5,473 bases of DNA, from assembly GCA_031278845.1 (NCBI GenBank), contig JAITJQ010000060.1, positions 1 to 5,473 of the forward strand, read 5' to 3'. Under the pieces are notes generated by a model. The model saw nothing but the letters and a program-made list of their open reading frames with translations, was not told where the DNA came from and did not search any database. Both the position numbers and the translations under genes were made by a program. Of this stretch, positions 1 to 5,368 are shown one piece after another (positions within the stretch are counted from its first letter, which is position 1; the number at the start of each line of letters is the position of its first letter). This DNA is from Puniceicoccales bacterium. Its GTDB lineage: Bacteria; Verrucomicrobiota; Verrucomicrobiia; Opitutales; LL51.

Positions 1-618
1 TCAGATTCCTTTTCGATAGGTCACCTGACGACATAAAAATACCTTGCTCGCAACATCCATTGTTAGCAGCATTCTGTCTTCTAATTTCTATGAGAAGCCT
101 GTAAAGCAGCACCCGCCCAGCCGGATTAGCTGCTATTGTACGAAACATCCCCATAAAGCTCATGCGCTCAGCAGGCGTTCCTCCTATCAATACCACAATT
201 TGCCCTGGTGCTTGAGGTGCAGCACTCGCTGCAAATCCAAAATCATACGTAAAAAACGCATTCACATACCACCGCGTAATCGGCGAATTGACATTATTCG
301 CCTCCACATTTGCACAGGACCATTGGGCCGCTTCCGGCGTCGTTGGCTGATGGCCATCCGTTGGGAAATAGATATCGGCATTCGCTTCCGTTGAATCCCG
401 TAAGGTGAAATGCTCAAAAAATTGCAGTGCCCCGGCACAACTACTCCCCTTGTGGCTACCGCTGGCGGTGGATTCTGAGTACAATCTGTACAACCGGGGC
501 ACCTTCCAGGAGTTCCCGCCGGAAAATCCAGATGTGGTGCTAATGCTGCCGCAGCCCATACAAAAACATTTCCCAAAGAAAGTAAACAAATCGTACAAAA
601 CACCACCGGTTTAATCAC
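1..618 (-). pseudogene. Secreted protein of unknown function, frameshifted and cut by the window edge
   Basis: I do not recognise this gene with certainty. The preferred start is GTG at 618, because CCTT on the plus strand at 625-628 gives an AAGG Shine-Dalgarno with 6-nt spacing; another GTG at 639 has no such site. The first about 25 residues (MIKPVVFCTICLLSLGN...) form a clear Sec signal peptide ending near WAAAALA. A Cys/Pro-rich segment follows (GRCPGCTDC, QNPPP). The frame then fails at a run of six T (plus-strand A6 at 416-421). Adding one T restores a long open frame (FFEHFTLRDSTEANADIYF) that continues to the window edge with no stop. The downstream part contains GQIVVLIGGTPAERM and NPAGRVLLYRLLIEIRRQN. 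That beta-strand-plus-helix pattern reminds me of the front of M91/NleD-like zinc peptidases, but the HExxH region would lie outside the window, so this is only a guess. The downstream frame is also open back to about 612, with an ATG at 559 (MGCGSISTTSG), so a shorter unshifted gene is a less likely alternative. Confidence 0.6.
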
Positions 619-647
619 CCGATGCCTTAACAAAAACACACGGGCCT

Positions 648-676
648 ATTGAAGGCCAATCAATACCTACCGTCAA
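648..676 (-). promoter_or_regulatory. Candidate sigma70-type promoter for the secreted-protein gene
   Basis: On the minus strand a TTGACG box (671-676, 5 of 6 to the consensus -35) is followed after exactly 17 nt by TTCAAT (648-653, 4 of 6 to the consensus -10). It lies about 30 nt upstream of the GTG start at 618, as expected for a short leader. The -10 box overlaps a small hairpin (GGCCT TCAAT AGGCC). This is pattern matching only; the position downstream of ribF fits a separate transcription unit. Confidence 0.4.
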
Positions 677-744
677 GCGTTTGTTCTCATATTAGTGTTT
701 TTTATGCGTTTTTAATAATTCCAGTTCCGGTAATGCGGCGAAAA

Positions 745-1680
745 CTAAAATAAATGCCCCATCCGGGTTTTGGCAATTTTTACGTCGTGACGAATTTGCT
801 CCACTAATAACGCCTGTGACGTAAATCGTTTCTCTCCACGAATACGACTCCAAATTTGAACCTCTATCCCCTCACCTTGATTGCGTAAAATAACCGGATC
901 AAAACTGTGTACCTCTAAACTAACCTCCGAAATACCTTCGAAAAATGTCGGCCTTACCCCGAAATTCGCTACGCCCCAAATATATTCCTCTCCGCCACTT
1001 AAACGATAGCGCACCAGATAAACACCAAATTTTAATAGTAAATCATTTTTAAAGCGTACGTTTAACGTCGGATAACCCAACTTTTTAGCAATTCCTCGAC
1101 CCTTCGATACCATTCCCCCTATGGAATAGGGATAGCCTAACATCCGATTTACACGGTCAATGTGCCCATCGTTGAGACACTTGCGAATGGTCGAACTACT
1201 TACTCGCTGATTCTCAAAAAATACGGACTCCTGTACCTTTACTTCAAATTTCTGACCCAAATCCTTCAAAACCCATGGATCTCCTTCACAGCCTTGGCCA
1301 AATTTGAAATTCTCACCCACACAAACCCCAACCAATCGATGAAACTTTTTCTGTAACAAAACAACAAAATCCTTTGCCCGAATCGTACTAAATACCTCCG
1401 TGAAACATTGCTCAACAAAATAATCCACGGCCAAAAACTTTAGCCGCTCAACCTTTTGCTCCCGCGTCGAAATAAGCTTCTTAGGACGATTTAAAATAAC
1501 CGACGGATGGGGCCAAAAAGAATAAACTACCGCCGCTGCATGGAGACGCTGCGCCTCATTGCGCGCCGATACAATGACCGCCTGATGCCCAACGTGTATG
1601 CCGTCAAATGCCCCTAACGCAAGCACAACGGGCCGATCTACGGGGATAAAATCATCCATTGCTGTCAAAATCCGCTCCAT
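745..1680 (-). CDS. ribF: Bifunctional riboflavin kinase / FMN adenylyltransferase (FAD synthetase)
   Basis: This cytoplasmic enzyme phosphorylates riboflavin to FMN and then adenylylates FMN to FAD. The 311 residues match the usual two-domain length. The N-terminal FMN adenylyltransferase domain (about 15-170) shows the nucleotide-binding GAFDGIHVGH (23-32), FWPHPS (55-60), VGENFKFGQGCEGD (121-134) and RVSSSTIR (159-166). The C-terminal riboflavin kinase domain shows KLGYPTLN (200-207, the GYPTxN Mg/ATP site), GVANFGVRPTF (236-246), the SLEVHSFD segment carrying the catalytic-type Glu (254-261) and IRGEKRFTS (280-288). It starts 6 bp after the truB stop, with no Shine-Dalgarno visible before ATG 1680, so it is probably translated by coupling to truB; a second ATG at codon 8 has no better site. 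No convincing terminator follows. The gene looks intact and is essential in most bacteria. Confidence 0.96.
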   Translation of the reverse strand: MERILTAMDDFIPVDRPVVLALGAFDGIHVGHQAVIVSARNEAQRLHAAAVVYSFWPHPSVILNRPKKLISTREQKVERLKFLAVDYFVEQCFTEVFSTIRAKDFVVLLQKKFHRLVGVCVGENFKFGQGCEGDPWVLKDLGQKFEVKVQESVFFENQRVSSSTIRKCLNDGHIDRVNRMLGYPYSIGGMVSKGRGIAKKLGYPTLNVRFKNDLLLKFGVYLVRYRLSGGEEYIWGVANFGVRPTFFEGISEVSLEVHSFDPVILRNQGEGIEVQIWSRIRGEKRFTSQALLVEQIRHDVKIAKTRMGHLF

Positions 1681-1686
1681 TGTTAT

Positions 1687-2373
1687 TCACAGAATATCCG
1701 TAATCGCTAGGAGGCAATGCTCAATTTCATCATATTCCATCGCTAAAAGATCATCCAACGCTACCGCCTGGTCCAATCGAAAATTGCCCGTCCTCGTCCG
1801 ACATAACTGTGACAAATAGGCCCCACAACCAAGTTTTTGTCCCATATCGTGGGCCAATGTTCGCACATAGGTCCCCTTCGAACAGGCTACCCTAAAAGTC
1901 ACGGAAGGTAACGCAATTTCATGGATCCAAAAATCATAAATCTTTGCGAGGCGCGGTTCGCGCTCAATCGTTTCGCCCCTACGGGCTAATTTGTAGAGCG
2001 GCTGACCGTCAACTTTTTTAGCGGAAAACATGGGTGGCAACTGCCATTGGTCACCCAAAAATTCCCGCGCACATTGGCGAATGATTTCCTTCGGCACGCG
2101 AACTTCGTGGGTTGCGACAACCTCCCCTTCACCGTCATAGGAATCCGTTTCTTGGCCGAGGCGGAGCGTTCCCTCGTAGGTTTTATCCTGATTGGTAACG
2201 TATTGGGAAATTTTTGTTCCGTTACCGATGAGCAAAACGAGCAGTCCCGTCGCCATGGGATCCAACGTCCCCGCATGGCCAATTTTCCGAAGCCGCAAGT
2301 GGCTGCGCAACTTAGCTACAACATCGTGGGACGTCCATCCCATTGGCTTATCGACTAACAAAACACCATTCAT
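1687..2373 (-). CDS. truB: tRNA pseudouridine(55) synthase, short form without PUA domain
   Basis: TruB converts U55 of tRNA (T-loop) to pseudouridine. The catalytic motif GHAGTLDPMATGLL is complete, with the nucleophilic Asp at residue 38. Other family landmarks are LLVDKPMGWTSHDVV (5-19), KTYEGTLRLGQETDSYDGEG (about 64-83), LPPMFSAKKVDGQPLY, and CSKGTYVRTLAHDMG with TRTGNF near the end. At 228 residues it lacks the C-terminal PUA domain of the about 310-residue E. coli protein, which is a known natural variant and not a truncation here. ATG 2373 is preceded by GGGGAG at 5-nt spacing. That site lies inside a duplicated piece of the nrnA 3' end, and the ATG overlaps the vestigial nrnA TGA as ATGA, the ancestral coupling. 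ribF follows after 6 bp. An inserted element with a terminator now separates truB from nrnA. Confidence 0.95.
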   Translation of the reverse strand: MNGVLLVDKPMGWTSHDVVAKLRSHLRLRKIGHAGTLDPMATGLLVLLIGNGTKISQYVTNQDKTYEGTLRLGQETDSYDGEGEVVATHEVRVPKEIIRQCAREFLGDQWQLPPMFSAKKVDGQPLYKLARRGETIEREPRLAKIYDFWIHEIALPSVTFRVACSKGTYVRTLAHDMGQKLGCGAYLSQLCRTRTGNFRLDQAVALDDLLAMEYDEIEHCLLAITDIL

Positions 2374-2415
2374 GGATGCTCCCCAGAAAAGGAATCCATG
2401 TGCGCTTGCAACGCA
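2361..2415. repeat. Left copy of a 55-bp direct repeat (truB start plus vestigial nrnA tail)
   Basis: This stretch matches 3124-3178 at 53 of 55 positions (differences at 2368/3131 and 2378/3141), offset 763 bp. On the minus strand it encodes the last about 15 residues of nrnA (ALQAHMDSFSGEHP, stop) followed by the real truB ATG. It is the copy that gives truB its ribosome binding site. Confidence 0.95.
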
Positions 2416-2429
2416 AAAGCCAAAGATAC

Positions 2430-2462
2430 AAAAAAATAAGGCGGAAGGCCAACCCCGCCTTA
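2430..2462 (-). terminator. Rho-independent terminator after the Rpn remnant, facing truB
   Basis: On the minus strand a perfect 8-bp stem, TAAGGCGG/CCGCCTTA (2455-2462 with 2437-2444), closes a 10-nt loop and is followed at once by seven T (2430-2436). It begins 27 bp after the TAA of the Rpn remnant and ends about 57 bp before the truB ATG. It arrived with the insertion and should lower read-through from nrnA into truB-ribF. Confidence 0.85.
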
Positions 2463-2488
2463 CTTCCTATAAACCACTTTCTAATGTA

Positions 2489-3063
2489 TTATTCTGCTAT
2501 TAAATTCCTCTTTCTGAGTTCTCGCAGAAAAGCATTAAACATTTTTTTCGTTTTATTCTTATTTGAAACTTCCCAACCATTCCAAATATCCTGCACAAAA
2601 CCAATCGATAAAGAATTGGGGGCAAGTAAATCAGCGATATCATTACTAAACCTCTTTTGCACAACAAAAATACTGACGAGTTTACTTAACTCTTGAGCTA
2701 AGTGTTTTTGCTGCTCTTCCTCTCGGCCTTTCTCTTCAAACGCCTTTGCTGTCGTTTCAGCGCTTAAAATTTTTTTACATTCCTGTTGTAGCCTAATTCA
2801 CCAAATCTTCTCATTGGCGTAAATAACGCTTTAAACGTCAAATCGTAGGCCGGATTAGCGATACAAACGAAGTCACCTTTTTCAAATTTTCCGCCGCCAA
2901 CATCGAATTCTTTTTGAGTTTCGCTTCCTTTACCTTGAAGATCTCGATATGGCCCTTTGGCCCTTAGGAAAAGCGATTCTCCACCGAATAACGAACTCAA
3001 CAACAAAAACTGTAAACAAAACCCTGAAAAAATCTCTTTCAACATAACCTTATCAAGAGGCAT
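2489..3063 (-). pseudogene. Rpn-family (PD-(D/E)XK nuclease 'putative transposase') remnant with N-terminal signal-like peptide
   Basis: Two pieces in different frames are visible. The 5' piece starts at ATG 3063 (or codon 7, ATG 3045). It opens with a basic start and a hydrophobic stretch, IFSGFCLQFLLLSSLFGG (11-28), that reads as a signal peptide or anchor. After a Gly/Lys-rich linker comes ANPAYDLTFKALF (69-81), which matches the N-terminal NDxTFKxxF signature of the Rpn/PDDEXK_2 family. The frame breaks near 2795-2810. The other frame then gives KAFEEKGREEEQQKHLAQ, the charged repeat typical of the C-terminus of these proteins, and ends RELRKRNLIAE with TAA at 2489-2491. The catalytic core between them (normally well over 100 residues) is missing, so this is an internally deleted, frameshifted copy. 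Full-length relatives promote recombination or act as nucleases. No good Shine-Dalgarno precedes either ATG. A TTGACA box lies at 3079-3084 without a convincing -10. Confidence 0.7.
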
Positions 3064-3112
3064 ACAAAAAAACTACCCTGTCAATAAAAATATTCGCCAC
3101 TGTGTTTTTAAT

Positions 3113-3136
3113 TTATTTCTGACAAACACCGTTCAT
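3113..3136 (-). other. Seven-codon vestige of the original truB start (MNGVCQK)
   Basis: The right repeat copy still carries a start codon overlapping the nrnA stop as ATGA. It reads M-N-G-V, as in truB, and then runs out of the repeat and stops at TAA (3113-3115). It is almost certainly a scar, but ribosomes leaving nrnA could still reinitiate here for seven codons. Confidence 0.7.
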
Positions 3137-3178
3137 GGATACTCCCCAGAAAAGGAATCCATGTGCGCTTGCAACGCA
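3124..3178. repeat. Right copy of the 55-bp direct repeat (nrnA 3' end plus vestigial truB start)
   Basis: This is the partner of 2361-2415. Here the nrnA reading frame is the functional part: it supplies the genuine C-terminal residues AHMDSFSGEYP and the stop at 3133-3135. The single amino-acid difference from the left copy (Tyr instead of His) comes from the 2378/3141 mismatch. Confidence 0.95.
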
Positions 3179-4131
3179 TTTATGAAGTTTTTTTCAAATT
3201 TCTCGTAGGGATCGTTCACCGTGAAGGCTACCGCGCAAAAATGTCCACCCCCAAAAAACTTGGCCGCAAAAAGATCCAACCGCAATGCCGGATCATCCGA
3301 ACGAAGACTAACCCGTGTCTTTCCCTCCTGATCGTAGGCAATCGCCGCAACGCGTACACCCTTTATCGTACGCGGAAAATTTACTAACCCTTCCGTATCG
3401 TCCGCCGTCGTACCGGTCTCCATAAAGTCTTGCTCCGTCAACCGCCCCACGCAAATCGTACCTTCGACATGAAATTTTAGAGAGGCTAAAAATCGTTGGA
3501 GCAGCGCAAATTTTTCCCGGGATTCATTCTGGTAAACCTCAATAAAAATGCGATGGGGATCCGCTCCCCATAACACGAGCTGGGAAGCTAAAAATAACGT
3601 CCGAGCCACCGTCGACGAATAGCTAAATTTCCCCGTATCGGTTACAACACCGACGTATAATGCCGTCGCCGTTGCCGTTCCGATTTCCCATTGTTTCTGC
3701 TCAAGAAAATCCGCAATAATCTCGCAGGTCGCAGCCGCTTTGGGATAGAAAAAATTATGCCGCGCAAACTTTTCTCCGGAAATATGGTGATCGATCAGCA
3801 TCAGTGGCTTCGGCAACTTTTTGGCAAAATCGCCAGCCCGTAACATGATCCCGCAATCCACAAAAATATATTCATCGGCTGCCATTTCCTCCGGCCGCAC
3901 GAAATCGTAATCCTGAGCAATCCACTGCAAATTCGTCGGGATCTTATCTTCGGCTAACCCCATCAGCGGCGTCGCACCGTATTGCATCAAAATATCCCGC
4001 ATGGCAATCTGCGCACCAATACAGTCGCCATCTGGATGTAAATGCCCCAAAATGCCGATATGCTTTCCCTCGAGCTGCTCACAAATGACAACAAATTGTT
4101 CAGCACTGTCAAAATGTCCCATGACAGTCAT
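3133..4131 (-). CDS. nrnA: DHH/DHHA1-family phosphoesterase, NrnA-like oligoribonuclease / pAp phosphatase
   Basis: This cytoplasmic family removes nucleotides from very short RNAs and dephosphorylates pAp (3'-phosphoadenosine 5'-phosphate). I chose ATG 4131 (332 residues) because it overlaps the preceding transaldolase stop as ATGA; an ATG at 4176 would extend into that gene in another frame. All metal-binding motifs are present: GHLHPDGDCIGA (29-40), VDCG (91-94), IDHH (113-116, the DHH signature) and VGVVTDTGKFSY (160-171). The C-terminal DHHA1 domain ends with the substrate-binding FFGGGH (292-297). The length is typical of the family (310-350). A position just upstream of truB-ribF is common in bacteria. 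The gene appears intact and keeps its C-terminus only because the junction was duplicated by the downstream insertion. The assignment to the family is firm; the exact substrate is inferred. Confidence 0.92.
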   Translation of the reverse strand: MTVMGHFDSAEQFVVICEQLEGKHIGILGHLHPDGDCIGAQIAMRDILMQYGATPLMGLAEDKIPTNLQWIAQDYDFVRPEEMAADEYIFVDCGIMLRAGDFAKKLPKPLMLIDHHISGEKFARHNFFYPKAAATCEIIADFLEQKQWEIGTATATALYVGVVTDTGKFSYSSTVARTLFLASQLVLWGADPHRIFIEVYQNESREKFALLQRFLASLKFHVEGTICVGRLTEQDFMETGTTADDTEGLVNFPRTIKGVRVAAIAYDQEGKTRVSLRSDDPALRLDLFAAKFFGGGHFCAVAFTVNDPYEKFEKNFINALQAHMDSFSGEYP

Positions 4132-4870
4132 AGCCGTTCCGCAATAAGTCCATTTAGTTTGCGAATATCTCGACAAAATAGCCGAATACCTTCAGATAAT
4201 TTTTCCATCGCCATCTGATATTCATTCAGCGCGAACCGAAAATCGGATTCTTTTAACGCCATTTTTCGTTCCCATTCTCCGCTGATCGACGCCATTCCAT
4301 TGGATCCGGTGCCCTCCATTTGAGTCCGGTGTTCGAGTAATTGGGGACTAATCGTCAATAAATCGCAACTCGCAAGTGCCATAACTTCTTCAATATTTCT
4401 GAAACTCGCTGCCATAAGTTCCGTCTCGTAGCCCCACTTTTTGTAGTAACTAACAATGCGCCGCACCGATTCCATACCGGGATCAAAACCATTTACGAAA
4501 ACTTCCGGGTTGTTCAATTGGTACCAGTCCAAAATGCGGCCAACAAATGGGAAAATCAATGTTACCCCGGCCTCTGCACAGGCAATCGCATGTTCCAAAG
4601 AAACTATAAATGTCATGTTGAAATGAATCCCCTCTTTCTCAAGGACTTTAGCGACCTGGATACCCTCCCAAGTTGCTGCAATTTTTATGTGTACGGACCA
4701 CCGGAAAATTACCATAGCTCGTTACAAATCGATCAATTCTCGCCCTTTATTAGCCGTCGCCGCAGCATCAAATGATAAATGGGCATCGACCTCCGTCGAA
4801 ACGTGACCAGGAATACTTTTTAAAATCTCTACCTCCATTTCGACAACGAGGCGATCGAGGATCTGATCAG

Positions 4871-4878
4871 GTCTCCAT
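4871..4878. repeat. 8-bp direct repeat GTCTCCAT, left side of the tal insert
   Basis: Identical to 4996-5003. Removing one copy plus the intervening 117 bp brings the transaldolase back to family length in this region, within one base. It is therefore a likely target-site duplication. Confidence 0.6.
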
Positions 4879-4995
4879 CTATTGTACCAGGACGATCGTC
4901 AAGCCAATGCAGGGACTGCATGGTGACGTCGCGGCCTGTCCAGCCACTGTCTTAATGAGTCACAGGGAGATCTTCCCGTTCGATCTCCCCATGTA
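4879..4995. mobile_element. 117-bp non-coding insert in tal, MITE-like
   Basis: The segment has no counterpart in transaldolases and is bounded by an 8-bp direct repeat. Inside it are a perfect 8-bp inverted repeat (GGGAGATC 4965-4972 with GATCTCCC 4982-4989, 9-nt loop) and a perfect 6-bp one (ATGCAG 4907-4912 with CTGCAT 4916-4921). The ends show only weak inverted similarity (TACCAGGACGATCG against TACATGGGGAGATCG, about 10 of 15). It codes for nothing I recognise. A small non-autonomous element explains this best; a duplication of other chromosomal DNA is possible. Confidence 0.5.
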
Positions 4996-5003
4996 GTCTC
5001 CAT
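4996..5003. repeat. 8-bp direct repeat GTCTCCAT, right side of the tal insert
   Basis: Partner of 4871-4878. On the coding strand it lies within the codons for residues ENNGD of transaldolase, just where the family match ends. Confidence 0.6.
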
Positions 5004-5202
5004 TGTTCTCCAAAACCCACCGGACTCTCTCGACCGAGTGGCTTAAAATATTGTTCAAAAAATACGGATGCTCTATAACCGTTTTAAAGACAATCGATGG
5101 ATTAATCGTCGCATCCCGCGGCTGAAACTCTTCGATAACGCCCAAATCGCAGGTATCCGCAAGGATCGTAGAATAAGTTTTTAATTGCTCGAGTAGATCC
5201 AT

Positions 5203-5368
5203 TGAATTGCGATCATGTAAGCTTCAAAAAAATGCAATACATTTCAGTCGACTGTCACTCCATCGAGCACGATTTTTAGCCAAAGGAATAAGCAACATCC
5301 CGATAGACCAACAGATTCACGTGTTCAGTACCCGAGGTCCTAAACAGCCTTTCAAGGAAACGACCGGA
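5203..5368. other. Non-coding spacer between tsf and tal
   Basis: All minus-strand frames are short here and I recognise no protein or RNA gene. It contains a 10-bp perfect palindrome CAGTCGACTG (5245-5254) and, next to it, the weak hairpin listed separately. A promoter for tal would be expected here, but I cannot name convincing -35/-10 boxes. Confidence 0.5.
5226..5244 (-). terminator. Possible weak terminator after tsf
   Basis: On the minus strand AAATG-TATTG-CATTT forms a 5-bp AT-rich stem running into a T7 tract (5226-5232). The stem is weak and overlaps the tract, so termination would be partial at best. Confidence 0.25.

Larger units (their letters stand above)
2416..3123. mobile_element. 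708-bp insertion between nrnA and truB, flanked by the 55-bp direct repeat
   Basis: The two copies of the 55-bp repeat each contain the nrnA-stop/truB-start junction. The ancestral sequence must therefore have been a single ATGA-overlapping junction, and everything between the copies is extra. The segment holds a degraded Rpn/PD-(D/E)XK family gene with its own terminator. I see no terminal inverted repeats and no DDE transposase. A 55-bp target duplication is far longer than normal for insertion sequences, so integration by homologous recombination or a duplication/rearrangement is as likely as transposition. The base composition is more AT-rich than in the flanking genes, which fits foreign or decaying DNA. 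Confidence 0.75.
4128..5202 (-). pseudogene. tal: Transaldolase, disrupted by an insert, a frameshift and a stop
   Basis: Transaldolase moves a three-carbon unit in the non-oxidative pentose phosphate pathway. The N-terminal piece (ATG 5202; YSTILADTCDLG, QPRDATINPSIV) carries the catalytic-type Asp and the TxNPS motif. In another frame, from about 4867, come LDRLVVEMEVEILKSIPGH and STEVDAHLSFDA. A TAA at 4722-4724 falls where the family has Tyr before the active site. Reading then continues in the same frame with HIKIAATWEGI (Schiff-base Lys codon at 4683-4685), PFVGRILDWY, MAASFRNIEE and CDLLTISPQLL, ending at TGA 4128-4130. Alternatively, two compensating shifts lie around 4690-4724, since a third frame there reads SYGNFPVVR, closer to a normal loop. 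A 117-bp insert interrupts the gene at 4879-4995, and one base is missing just after it. The usual Ser of ISPFVGR is Phe. No Shine-Dalgarno precedes ATG 5202. It cannot make a full-length enzyme unless the sequence is wrong. Confidence 0.88.

Noticed and set aside
2047..2503. Overlapping plus-strand open frames across truB and the insertion
   Set aside because: They are shadows of truB and of the repeat; no ribosome site or family similarity.
3056..3084. Promoter for the Rpn remnant based on TTGACA at 3079-3084
   Set aside because: No -10 like hexamer occurs at a 15-19 nt spacing, so the box alone is not enough.
4128..4715. A functional short transaldolase starting at ATG 4715
   Set aside because: It would lack the N-terminal strands with the catalytic Asp and the TxNPS motif, so the barrel could not form.
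4772..4996. Plus-strand open frame of 74 codons across the tal insert
   Set aside because: It lies antisense to transaldolase, has no recognisable domain or Shine-Dalgarno, and half of it is the reverse of well-conserved tal sequence.
5245..5254. 10-bp palindrome CAGTCGACTG as an operator or attachment site
   Set aside because: A single short palindrome containing a common hexamer, with no second copy or promoter alignment to support a function.
5203..5368. A tRNA or 6S-like RNA in the tsf-tal spacer
   Set aside because: I could not build a cloverleaf or a long closing stem; only a weak hairpin is present.
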